Of a stretch of DNA of 55,813 nt, positions 8,797-17,074 are shown piece by piece. Source of the DNA: Phycisphaerales bacterium (lineage in GTDB: Bacteria; Planctomycetota; Phycisphaerae; SM23-33; FEN-1343); assembly GCA_003171335.1 (NCBI GenBank), contig PMYD01000050.1, forward strand, positions 1 to 55,813, in the 5' to 3' direction. Each line of letters begins with the position of its first letter. The first letter of the stretch is position 1. The translations under genes were made by a program, and so were the position numbers. Under the pieces are notes generated by a model, which was not told the origin of the DNA, ran no database searches, and was given only the letters and a program-made list of their open reading frames with translations.

Positions 8797-9993
8797 TCAC
8801 GCCCGAAACAGCGGCATCAGCAGCTTGACGTATTGCTCGACGCACGGCCCCTTGGAGTAATGCTCGACGGCCGCACGGCGGGAGTTGGCCTGCATGCGCG
8901 CCAGCAGCGGGCGATCATCGTGCAGCTTGCGAATGGCGGCGGCCAGGCCGGCCACATCGCGCGGGGGCAGCCAGATGCCGCAGTCGTGCTCGGCGACCAG
9001 GTCCGTCAGCTCCGTATCCGGCGGCGAGACGGCCAGGATGGCCGTGCCGGCGGCCAGGGCGTTGTAGGTCTTGCTGGGCACGCTGACGCCTTCAAAACCT
9101 TCGTCCAGGCAGACGATCTGGCAATCCGCGGCGGTGAGCAGGAATTTCACCTGGTCCACCGGCTGCCGGGGCAACAGCCGCAGGTTGGGCAGCGCCTTTT
9201 GCTCCACCAGCCGGCGAACCTCGGCCTCGCGCGTGCCGCCGCCGATGAGCACGATCTGCAAATCGCCCAGGTCCAGGAGCTGCTCGGCGGCCAGCACGAT
9301 GCTGTCGATGTCGTGCGTGGCGCCGAAGGCGCCGCTGTACATCACCACGAACTTGTCTGTCAGCCCCTGGGCGATGGAGAACGGGTTGTCCTGGCGCGGC
9401 CGCGGGCGGATTTCCTCGATGTTGGCCCAGTTGGGAATTACGTGGACCTCAACGGCGGCCGGATCGTCCAGTTGCCCCAGCACGGTCTGCCGCATGCACC
9501 GGCCCAGCGTGATGACGCACTCGGCGCGGCGATGGGCGCGGCTGCTGAGGTGGCGCAGGAAGCGGTACATCCGCCCGCCGGCTCTCAGCATGCCCATGCG
9601 GCCCATCACGTCGGGGTAGATGTCGTAAATCAGCTCGATGTAGCGAACGCCGAATAGCCGCCGCAGCATCGGCGCCACCCAGGGCACCAGCGGCGGGTTG
9701 GTCACCAGCAGGACCAGGCCCTTGCGGTGGCGGATCATCGCCCGCATGGCCTGGAGCGTGAATTTGCCCCAGGTCCACAGCCGCCGCCAGGCCGGGGAGC
9801 GGCGAAGCTCACAGCCGCGGATCCATTCGAACGGCGGCGTGTAGCCCTCGGTAAGCTCCAGGTAGCCGGCCAGCAGCGTTACCTCCAGGCCCTGGGCGGC
9901 CATGCCGTCGGCCAGATCGCGAAAATACGTGGAGACGGACTGATTGATCGCCAGGAGTTTGCCGGCAGATTCGCGGGGTGTCCCTTCGGTCAT
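8797..9993 (-). CDS. Glycosyltransferase family 4
   Basis: Predicted GT-B fold retaining glycosyltransferase of 398 aa. The N-terminal half has the acceptor-side features of WbuB-like enzymes (NQSVSTYFRDLADGM, IYDIYPDVMGR). The C-terminal half has the nucleotide-sugar site: VVMYSGAFG, the GGG loop, and EGFEGVSVPSKTYNALAAG, where the conserved acidic EX7E-type region lies. It acts at the cytoplasmic face of the membrane in exopolysaccharide or O-antigen assembly. Its ATG overlaps the stop of the radical SAM gene (ATGA), so the two are translationally coupled. Donor and acceptor are unknown. Confidence 0.85.
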   Translation of the reverse strand: MTEGTPRESAGKLLAINQSVSTYFRDLADGMAAQGLEVTLLAGYLELTEGYTPPFEWIRGCELRRSPAWRRLWTWGKFTLQAMRAMIRHRKGLVLLVTNPPLVPWVAPMLRRLFGVRYIELIYDIYPDVMGRMGMLRAGGRMYRFLRHLSSRAHRRAECVITLGRCMRQTVLGQLDDPAAVEVHVIPNWANIEEIRPRPRQDNPFSIAQGLTDKFVVMYSGAFGATHDIDSIVLAAEQLLDLGDLQIVLIGGGTREAEVRRLVEQKALPNLRLLPRQPVDQVKFLLTAADCQIVCLDEGFEGVSVPSKTYNALAAGTAILAVSPPDTELTDLVAEHDCGIWLPPRDVAGLAAAIRKLHDDRPLLARMQANSRRAAVEHYSKGPCVEQYVKLLMPLFRA

Positions 9994-11201
9994 CGTGGAC
10001 CCTTCAGCACGGGCAGGCCGTCGGCATTGAGTTCGTAGAGATCTTCCCAGTCATAGTCGCTGCCGCGCCGCAGGGCCTCGGGTGCGGAGGTTCGATAGAT
10101 GATCGGGCACGAGTGGCAAAAGCACGCTTGGTAGTCGGTATCGCGGTCCGCCAGCGAGGGATCGCGCACCAGCCGCCGCAGCCGGCGGTAGGGCTCGCTG
10201 CGCCACAACTCCTCCAGCGGGGTCTGGAGCAGGTTGCCCAGCGGCCGCGCATCGCCGCCCTCGGCGTATTGTTCGCAGCGGCGAAAGATGCCGCAGGGCA
10301 AGACGTCGCCGTTGCTCTTGATCACGGCCGTCAGGTACGGCATGTGGCAGTTGGGCACCGGCCGCTTGGGCCGCGGGCCATAGACCTGGAAGCGGCGGTA
10401 GTCGTCCTGGTCGGAATAATTGGACAAGACGCCCCAGAACGAGGCGAACTGGTCGACGCCCAGCTCGCGGCAGAGCCGCTGGGCGGCCTCGATTTCGTGC
10501 TGGTTGTGGCGGAAGCGGATGAACTGCACCTCGATGCGCGGCCGCCGCTGATGGAGGCGCCGGCGGATAGCGCACAGCCGGCGCAGGTTCTCGATCACCA
10601 GGGCGATGTTCCCGCCCACGCGCGTGCGGCCGTACACCTCCTGCGTCATGCCGTCGATGCACAGCGTAAGGGTCGACAGGCCGCTGGTGACCAGGGCCTC
10701 GAGGCGCTCTTCCGACAGCGGCACGCTGAGGTTCGTGGAGAATTGCACGTACAGGCCCGCCTCGGCGGCGATGCGGCAAAGCTGCGGCAGCTCGGGATGC
10801 ACGATGGGATCGCCCAGGTAATAAAGCTGCACGCCCAGGCAGCGGCCGGCAAGCTGGGCGATGACCCGCCGGTAATCCTCCACGGCCATATCGGGGCGGA
10901 AGTGCTGCGGACGCAGGTGGGGCGTCTGGCCCGGCCAGGCGTGCACGCAGACGGTACAGTGCAGGTTGCAGCGCGGCGATACATCAATGGCCACCAGCGG
11001 CGGCAGGCCGTGGGGGACCTGGCGCGAGAGGAAGAAATCCGCGCTGGCCGAGAGGACGTTCGCGAATTTCCTGGGTGTCATGTGCCCAAAGAGCATCAGC
11101 CCCCGTCGGCCGGCGGCCCGGGTCACGTGCAGGAACTTGAACGTGGTGCGCGCCAGGTCATCGCCGAAACATGCCAGCCGGCCCGTCCAGACCGTTCGCA
11201 T
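9990..11201 (-). CDS. Radical SAM/SPASM domain enzyme of the polysaccharide locus
   Basis: Predicted radical S-adenosylmethionine enzyme, 403 aa. The CX3CX2C cluster for the 4Fe-4S centre is CNLHCTVC (Cys78, 82, 85). The following barrel shows YYLGDPIVHPEL, STNLS and LCIDGM. The C-terminal SPASM region has further cysteines (PNCHMPY, LPCGIFRRC, ACFCHSC) that would hold auxiliary clusters. The ATG at 11201 is the most plausible start, though its ribosome binding site is weak. It is translated with the downstream glycosyltransferase through an ATGA overlap. Family members include sugar and peptide modifiers; the setting suggests a modified sugar or lipid carrier. The reaction cannot be read from the sequence. 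Confidence 0.8.
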   Translation of the reverse strand: MRTVWTGRLACFGDDLARTTFKFLHVTRAAGRRGLMLFGHMTPRKFANVLSASADFFLSRQVPHGLPPLVAIDVSPRCNLHCTVCVHAWPGQTPHLRPQHFRPDMAVEDYRRVIAQLAGRCLGVQLYYLGDPIVHPELPQLCRIAAEAGLYVQFSTNLSVPLSEERLEALVTSGLSTLTLCIDGMTQEVYGRTRVGGNIALVIENLRRLCAIRRRLHQRRPRIEVQFIRFRHNQHEIEAAQRLCRELGVDQFASFWGVLSNYSDQDDYRRFQVYGPRPKRPVPNCHMPYLTAVIKSNGDVLPCGIFRRCEQYAEGGDARPLGNLLQTPLEELWRSEPYRRLRRLVRDPSLADRDTDYQACFCHSCPIIYRTSAPEALRRGSDYDWEDLYELNADGLPVLKGPR

Positions 11202-11306
11202 GCCGGATGGGCCGGCTATACCCGGGGCGAGGGGCTCTTTGGCGGGCGGCGGATGGGACAAAGAGGATTCTCCAAAAAAGCGCGCTACGCGCTCAACGGC
11301 GATCGG

Positions 11307-11336
11307 ATTATACTTCGCCAAGACGCAGCCGAACAA
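11307..11336 (-). promoter_or_regulatory. Possible promoter for the radical SAM-glycosyltransferase pair
   Basis: On the minus strand, TTGTTC (11331-11336) and TATAAT (11307-11312) are 18 nt apart, in the gap between divergent genes and about 100 nt before the radical SAM start. Found by eye only. Confidence 0.4.
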
Positions 11337-11424
11337 GGCATTACGACGCGGTATGCCGCCGTCTCGGGAGCAAACAACTGGCCCGGCGCGGGAACACTGT
11401 GTCGCGTGAATACTCAGGTGTCGC

Positions 11425-12567
11425 GTGAGAATCGCTGTCATACTGCATGCGTTGCGTCTGGGCGGGGGACTGGCGGTCGGCCATGGCCTGCTGGGCGCGC
11501 TGGGGCGAGTGGGCGCAGAGCATGAATACTTCGTGGCCCTCGCCGCCGGCCGCGGGTATGAAAACGTTTGCGCGGCTATTCCCTCCTGCCGGGTCAGCGC
11601 CTGCGATGCCGCCAGCCGGCTAGGCATCTGGAAGTACCGCCGGTTGCAGCTCGTGCGGCAGGTGCGGGAATTTCGGCCCGATGTGGTGCTGGCCTTGGGC
11701 GCCCATAACGCGCTGGCCAACCCGCCCTGTCCGCAGGCCGTGCTGGTGGATTCGGCGCAGTTTTTTTATCCCGAGTCATCCTGGGGGCCGGTGACGACCG
11801 GCGAGCGGTGGCTGTATCGGTATCACATCCATCATCTCCGCCGCAGCCTGCGGCACACGAAGCTGCTGCTGGCCCAGACGGAGCTGGCCCGCCGGCGACT
11901 GATCCAGACGTACGATTTTCCCGCCGCCGCGACGGCCCTGTGCCCCAACGCCGTGCTGCTGGGGTCGGAGGGGCCTGGCGATGCCCAGATGCCCGAGCCG
12001 TTGCGGCCGCACCGCGACAAATTCCGCCTGCTGTGCCTGGCGCGCTACATGCCGCACAAGAACCTGGAGGTCATCCCGGAAGTTTTCGCCCGGTTCGGCC
12101 GCGAACTTCCCCCGTGCGCAGCGTTCCTGACCATCGCCCAGGCGCAGCATAAGCGAGCCGGCGGCTTATTGCGGCGGATCGCCCGAGCGGATGTGGCGGG
12201 GCAGGTGGTGAATGTCGGCCCGGTCGACCGCGCCCAGCTTGGCGCCTACTTCCGGCACTGCGATGCGCTGCTGCTGCCGACGCTGCTCGAATCGTTCAGC
12301 GGGTCGTACCTCGAGGCGATGCATTTCGGCACGCCCATCCTCACCAGCGACCTGGATTTCGCCCGCCAGATCTGCGGCGAGGCGGCACTTTATTTCGATC
12401 CGCACAGCCCCTCATCCATCCGCGACAGCATCGTGAGGCTCCGGAATGATGCCGCGCTGCATCCGCGGCTGGTTGACCTGGGCCATCAGCGGACCAGCGT
12501 CCTATCGCTCTCCTGGGACCAGATCGCCGCCGATTTGCTGCCCCGACTTGTGGGAATCACACGCTAG
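11425..12567 (+). CDS. Glycosyltransferase family 4
   Basis: Predicted GT-B glycosyltransferase of 380 aa. The C-terminal nucleotide-sugar domain is clear: LCLARYMPHKNLEV at its start, VNVGPVDRAQL, then TLLESFSGSYLEAMHFGTPIL with the two conserved Glu of the EX7E motif. The N-terminal domain begins with MRIAVILHALRLGGGLA, a glycine-rich acceptor loop. The start is a GTG at 11425. It is the only plus-strand gene of the sugar locus before wecB and diverges from the radical SAM gene. Likely adds a sugar to a lipid-linked glycan at the cytoplasmic face. Confidence 0.85.
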   Translation: MRIAVILHALRLGGGLAVGHGLLGALGRVGAEHEYFVALAAGRGYENVCAAIPSCRVSACDAASRLGIWKYRRLQLVRQVREFRPDVVLALGAHNALANPPCPQAVLVDSAQFFYPESSWGPVTTGERWLYRYHIHHLRRSLRHTKLLLAQTELARRRLIQTYDFPAAATALCPNAVLLGSEGPGDAQMPEPLRPHRDKFRLLCLARYMPHKNLEVIPEVFARFGRELPPCAAFLTIAQAQHKRAGGLLRRIARADVAGQVVNVGPVDRAQLGAYFRHCDALLLPTLLESFSGSYLEAMHFGTPILTSDLDFARQICGEAALYFDPHSPSSIRDSIVRLRNDAALHPRLVDLGHQRTSVLSLSWDQIAADLLPRLVGITR

Positions 12568-12589
12568 ACACCGCCCGCCGTTGCCGGCC

Positions 12590-13936
12590 TCAGGGAAGAA
12601 TAGTCAGCTTCTCTTCTGTGGGTTGCTCCGCCGCGCCAGACCGGCGAAACAGCGAACGCCAGACGTAGCGGACATCCTCGCCGGTGAGCCGCCACGAATG
12701 GCTCGGCCGCACGCCGTACAGCCGCCGGCAAACGATGGCGCAGATGCACAGGTTGACGACATTGCCCGCCAGCGTGGCCACCGCCGCGCCGGTGATCCAG
12801 TACTTGGGAATCAGGCACAGGCACAGGACGCCCGTGACGATCGCGGCGGCGGTCAGGGACAAGGTGGTGTAGATCGCCTTGCCCATGCCGGCCAGAAAAT
12901 CCGCATACACGCCGCTGACGGCGATAGTGGCGGCGCTGATGGAGAGGATCTGAAGCGATCGCACGGCCTCGGGCGTGGCGAACTCCCGGGTGTACAGGAG
13001 GGTCAGCAAAAGCTTGCCCAGCACGCTCATGGCGACGGCGGCGGCGGCGCCGTACGTGGCGAACAGCCGGGCGGCCATTTCCACCTGGTGCGCCATGCCC
13101 TGGCCCGACAGGCCCGCCCACCGGGCCATCAGGAGCGGACCCATCGCCATGGGCACCAGCACGGTCATCAGCGTGACATTCATGGCCCGGCCGTACAGGC
13201 CCACGGCGTCGAAGCTGTCCTCGTGAATGTACCGCAGCAGCATCACGGACAAGCTGGCCAGCAGCAGGTACAGCAGGTTTGCCGCCGCCAGCTTGAGGCC
13301 GTAGCTGATCATCTTTTTGAAGAGCTGCCAGTCAAACGGCAACGCCAGGTGAATGTCGCCGCCGACGTAGAAGAGCGTGACGACCCCCGTGACCGCATGG
13401 CCAAGGATGAACACGATCATGGCCGACTCGGTCGTCAAGTGTTTCGTGACCGCCAGCGCACCGCCGCAAAGGAGCAGGACCGTCGGCTGGAGCACGTCGA
13501 GAACGGCCATTTCCCGGGCTCGGAAGTTGGCTACCAGCGAGGCGCGCATGAGCACCGCCACCAGCATCGCGCCGGTGCCCAGGGCGTAGATGACACCCGT
13601 CGGCACGGAGATGGCGCCGAAGTAGTTCTTGAAGGCCAGGTAGGAAAGACCCATGGCCGCCGACAGCACCAGTCCCATTACGCTCGAGAACTTGAGGGCA
13701 TCGGTCGCCACCTGTATCCGCGGGATCTTCTGATTGTTGATGAAAAAGACGCTGGCGTTGCCAAACCCCATGGCCGCCACGGTGACGGCCAGCAGGGAAA
13801 CGCGATAGAACAGGTCGTACTGTCCGATGCCGTCCTTGTGCAGGATTCGGGCGAACAGGACCGTGGCCAGCATGCCGATCAGGATCTGCATGAGGCGGCT
13901 GGCGGAGACGAGGATTCCCTTTCTGGCGAAACTCAC
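12590..13936 (-). CDS. Wzx-type polysaccharide flippase (MOP/MATE superfamily)
   Basis: Predicted inner-membrane protein of 448 aa with about 12-14 helices, moving lipid-linked oligosaccharide units across the membrane. The N-terminus (ILVSASRLMQILIGMLATV, then FARILHKDGIGQYD) is typical of polysaccharide biosynthesis proteins of the RfbX/Wzx type, and the second half repeats the fold (IYTTLSLTAAAIVTG, ITGAAVATLAG). The start is a GTG at 13936 with GAGG 6 nt upstream. It stands 29 nt after the ATP-grasp gene on the same strand, so both likely belong to the aminotransferase operon. The substrate is unknown. Confidence 0.85.
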   Translation of the reverse strand: MSFARKGILVSASRLMQILIGMLATVLFARILHKDGIGQYDLFYRVSLLAVTVAAMGFGNASVFFINNQKIPRIQVATDALKFSSVMGLVLSAAMGLSYLAFKNYFGAISVPTGVIYALGTGAMLVAVLMRASLVANFRAREMAVLDVLQPTVLLLCGGALAVTKHLTTESAMIVFILGHAVTGVVTLFYVGGDIHLALPFDWQLFKKMISYGLKLAAANLLYLLLASLSVMLLRYIHEDSFDAVGLYGRAMNVTLMTVLVPMAMGPLLMARWAGLSGQGMAHQVEMAARLFATYGAAAAVAMSVLGKLLLTLLYTREFATPEAVRSLQILSISAATIAVSGVYADFLAGMGKAIYTTLSLTAAAIVTGVLCLCLIPKYWITGAAVATLAGNVVNLCICAIVCRRLYGVRPSHSWRLTGEDVRYVWRSLFRRSGAAEQPTEEKLTILP

Positions 13937-13965
13937 TCACAGCCTCATTTCGCGATTTCGCGGCG

Positions 13966-15018
13966 CTAGCCGGGCAGCTCCTGGCTCGAGCAAAAGAAGG
14001 CGCTGTCGTAGCGCAGCATGAACATCTGCCCTACCCAGCCGTCCATCGATGCGCTGGGCGTGCGGCCCAGCAGCAGTTCCAGCAGCCAGCGCGGCGAATC
14101 GGCCCCCGCGCGGATCGACAGCGGCACGCCGCCTCCGAATCGAGGATTGATTTCGTTAAACACCACCTCGTCCGCCCGGCTCAGGAAGCACTGGACGGTC
14201 ATCATGCCCATGCAGCCGGCCAGGGCCTTTGCCAGGCGCAGGCTCTCGGCGATCATCCCTTCGTGGCGGACGGTCAAGCTCTTGGACACCTCGCCGCCGC
14301 GCACCTCGATGCGCATGCGCGGCACCGCGCACAGCGGCCGGCCGGCAAAGTCGCAGAAGACATCCACCGTGTATTCCTGGCCCTCGACAAACTCCTCGAT
14401 GACGGAATCGGGGTACGTTCGCCGGTAATAGTGCAGCGCCTCGAGCGTGTCGATCTTGAACGCGCCGAGGCTGGCGCTGCCGCAGCGCGGCTTGATGAAC
14501 AAGGGCAGCCGCGCGGTCGCCAGCTCTCCGTTGCTCAGGATCCGCGGCGTGCGAAAACCGTGCTGGAGCAGGAACTGCGAGGTGAGGATCTTGTCTTGAG
14601 AGACTCGGATCACGCTGGCGTCGGAGATCACCAGCCGCGTGCCCACATCCGCCAGCCGGCGGCGGGCATTCGAGAGCGGCTGGAGTTCCGGGTCGATCAG
14701 CGGCACGACGGCATCGATGCTTTTCTGGCCGCAGTAGTCCACCAGGCGGTCGATGTAGCCCTGGGCGATGGGCGGCACGACCTGGGCGAAATCCGCCACG
14801 CACAGCGCCGGGGCCGTGGGCTGGCAGTCCACCGCGTGGATCTCCAGCTCCACTTTCAGATCCCCTGCCGCCCGGCGAAACTCGCGCAGCAGTTCCACGC
14901 GCCGGCCGGCCGACGTGAACAGCAGCCGGAAGGGCCGCGCCGAGGCGGCGCGACGTCGCGCCGGCGAGGTCGACGTTCTTGCCTGCGGGCGGCGGGCTAT
15001 CTTGTTCTTCTTGGCCAT
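13966..15018 (-). CDS. ATP-grasp ligase (CarB-like) of the polysaccharide locus
   Basis: Predicted ATP-dependent carboxylate-amine or -thiol ligase, 350 aa. After a basic N-terminal stretch of about 28 residues comes the pre-ATP-grasp domain (RLLFTSAGRRVELL, VVPLIDPEL) and the ATP-grasp domain with FIKPRCGSASLG, the EEFVEGQEY turn and the magnesium-binding NEINPRFGGG. This subtype occurs in capsule and amino-sugar clusters, where it may join an amino acid to a sugar. It lies between the DegT aminotransferase and the flippase on the same strand, which fits ligation onto the amino group made by the aminotransferase. The substrate is an inference. Confidence 0.75.
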   Translation of the reverse strand: MAKKNKIARRPQARTSTSPARRRAASARPFRLLFTSAGRRVELLREFRRAAGDLKVELEIHAVDCQPTAPALCVADFAQVVPPIAQGYIDRLVDYCGQKSIDAVVPLIDPELQPLSNARRRLADVGTRLVISDASVIRVSQDKILTSQFLLQHGFRTPRILSNGELATARLPLFIKPRCGSASLGAFKIDTLEALHYYRRTYPDSVIEEFVEGQEYTVDVFCDFAGRPLCAVPRMRIEVRGGEVSKSLTVRHEGMIAESLRLAKALAGCMGMMTVQCFLSRADEVVFNEINPRFGGGVPLSIRAGADSPRWLLELLLGRTPSASMDGWVGQMFMLRYDSAFFCSSQELPG

Positions 15019-15076
15019 GGATAAGCCGGTCCTGCGCGGCCGGCCCTGCTCAGTATTCTCTTTTTCGGGTCTGGGT

Positions 15077-16207
15077 CTATTCTGCGTGCGACAGCCATTC
15101 CTGAATAGCCGCCTTGATCCTCAAGACCTGCGGCTCGGTCAGCGCGTTGAAGAACGGCAGGGCGATGGTTCGCGCCGCCACGCGCTCGGTCACGGGGAAC
15201 TGGCCCACCCGCGTTCCCAGGGCTGCCTGGATGTACGGCTGAAGGTGAATCGGTACGAAATACGGGTTGCAACTGATGCCGCGGCCGCGCAGGTGCTGCA
15301 TGAGCTCATCGCGCTGCGCCGGCGAGAATCGGTCGGCCAGGCGAATGACGAAGACGAACCAGCTTGCCTGGTTGGGCTCGGCCATCGGAGGCAGGTGAAT
15401 CTCTTCAATCTCCGCCAGCAGCCGCTGGTAAAGCTCGGCCGAGCGGCGGCGCTTGGCGAGAATCTCGTCCAGCCGGGCGGCCTGCATCGCTCCCAGTGCG
15501 GCGGTGATCTCGCTCATGCGGTAGTTGTAACCCAGCCGGGCGTGCTGCAGCCATTCCTTGGTGTCACGTCCCTGGTTTCGCATGGACCGGCACAAATCGG
15601 CCACGTCGTCGTTGTCGGTGACGATCATGCCGCCCTCGCCGGTGGTGATCTGCTTATTGGGGTAGTAGGCAAACACGCCGCCATCGCCGAATTGCCCCGC
15701 GGAGCGGCCGCCCAGCCGGCCGCCCAGGGCCTCGCAGCAGTCTTCGATCATCTTGAGGCCATGGCTGCGGGCGATCCGCTCGTAGGCGTCGAAATGCGCC
15801 ATGTTGCCGAAGACTTCCACGGGCAGGATGGCCTTGGTCCGCGGCGTGATGGCCGCCTTCAGGGCCGCCGGGTCGACATTGTAGGTGTCGGCGTCGATGT
15901 CGGCGAAAACGGGTTTGGCGCGCTCGAACAGCAGGCAGTTGGTTGTGGCGACAAAGGAGAAGGGCGTCGTGATGACCTCATCTCCCTCGCCCAGTCCCAG
16001 CGCCCGCACCAGCAGATGCAGACCGCTGGTGCCGCTGTTGACGGCCACGCCGTGTTTTCGCCCCGCGCGAGCGGCGATGGCACGCTCAAACGCCTCGGTC
16101 CAGCGACCGATGCTCAGGCGGTCCGTGCCGAGAACCTGCATGACGGCTGCGCGGTCGGAATCAATGATGTCCGGGCGGGATAAGGGAATAGCGTCATTGA
16201 GACTCAC
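15077..16207 (-). CDS. DegT/DnrJ/EryC1/StrS family aminotransferase
   Basis: Predicted pyridoxal-phosphate sugar aminotransferase making an amino sugar from a nucleotide-linked keto sugar. It has 376 aa, normal length. The motif YYPNKQITTGEGGMI contains the Schiff-base Lys; VAVNSGTSGLHLL and PFSFVATTNCLL form the cofactor and substrate pocket; IEDCCEALGG supplies the Asp near the PLP nitrogen. The start is a GTG at 16207 preceded by GAGGAG at about 6 nt. It heads a minus-strand series with the ATP-grasp and flippase genes. Its upstream region carries the palindrome array at 16472-16713. Confidence 0.92.
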   Translation of the reverse strand: MSLNDAIPLSRPDIIDSDRAAVMQVLGTDRLSIGRWTEAFERAIAARAGRKHGVAVNSGTSGLHLLVRALGLGEGDEVITTPFSFVATTNCLLFERAKPVFADIDADTYNVDPAALKAAITPRTKAILPVEVFGNMAHFDAYERIARSHGLKMIEDCCEALGGRLGGRSAGQFGDGGVFAYYPNKQITTGEGGMIVTDNDDVADLCRSMRNQGRDTKEWLQHARLGYNYRMSEITAALGAMQAARLDEILAKRRRSAELYQRLLAEIEEIHLPPMAEPNQASWFVFVIRLADRFSPAQRDELMQHLRGRGISCNPYFVPIHLQPYIQAALGTRVGQFPVTERVAARTIALPFFNALTEPQVLRIKAAIQEWLSHAE

Positions 16208-16471
16208 GTCGTCTCCTCAAAGTTTCGACCGCACCGGCAAAGAACGGCAGCCGGCTTATCTTTCATCGGCCCACGGCACTTGCTTCTTTCTGGATCAATC
16301 CGCCGGCCCTCCAGAGGCGAACCTTCCAGACAGGCCACGATGCCGGCCGAAAGGGCAAGATTATACTGCCGCCCTCGCAAAAACGTCTACACACTGTACG
16401 AGCGATGGCCCGGACAGGTGTGCTCAAACTTCTCTGGCAGGTGCATGTTCGGGCCGGCCGGCTCGCGCTGG

Positions 16472-16713
16472 ACTGGTGAAATTCACCAGTTGGGGCTTGG
16501 GCATGAAGGCTAGCATGAGACCCTTCGACGGGACGGCTTTCGCGGGACTGGTGAAATTCACCAGTGGAAGGGAACTGCCCATCTGGGGCTGTCACCCAAT
16601 GGCTCGAATTCCGTGGTTTGCCAGGCCGGAAGGTGCTCAACTGGTGAAATTCACCAGTTGAGCCCATTAGCATCGGCCTGGACGGCTGAGGTGAGCAATT
16701 CAACCCACCTGAG
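16472..16713 (-). repeat. ACTGGTGAATTTCACCAGT palindrome array upstream of the aminotransferase
   Basis: Three perfect copies of actggtgaaattcaccagt are centred at 16481, 16556 and 16649. The last extends to 23 nt. A decayed copy (CTGAGGTG...CACCTGAG) is centred near 16700, 51 nt further on, and a weaker one may lie near 16606. The core is an odd-length palindrome, so it has a direction: on the minus strand, the sense of the aminotransferase gene, it reads GGTGAATTTCACC, the same as the larger array relative to tig. Linkers are not conserved. The region 16208-17074 has no gene; the rest of it is AT-richer leader and promoter sequence. Confidence 0.85.
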
Positions 16714-16887
16714 GCAAAAAACTCATAACTCTCTTTTATGAACCATCTTAGCATTGTTATCTATACGCTTTGTTCGTCAAGAGATCATTTTCAGTAGCAC
16801 AGCCATCCACACAGGCACCGCCGACTAACTCCCAGACGGCATGCTAATGCCAGACAGGAGACATATCAGATATATATGACACCACTA

Positions 16888-16916
16888 TTGATGGATAGTT
16901 AGGTGTATTCTATACG
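16888..16916 (+). promoter_or_regulatory. Probable promoter of wecB
   Basis: TTGATG (16888-16893) and TATACG (16911-16916) are 17 nt apart in an AT-rich stretch, pointing to wecB. The leader would be about 150 nt. Sigma-70-like by eye only. Confidence 0.5.
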
Positions 16917-17074
16917 ATTCTTTCCCGGTGTCAAGACTTTTTTTTCAGTTAGACAATGCCCCCGAACCACAGGACCGGTCAATTTGGGCGGAATGTCGGC
17001 AGTGGCCGCCAAAGAGGGCCAAAGAGGATAGAATATCCCGTTCCGGAAGACCCGACCGTCAAGAGGAGGTCACA

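Noticed and set aside
16263..16754. Minus-strand open frame containing repeated TGEFHQ words over the first array
   Set aside because: Same reason: the palindrome gives the same short peptide in one frame by chance, with unrelated linkers and no start signal.
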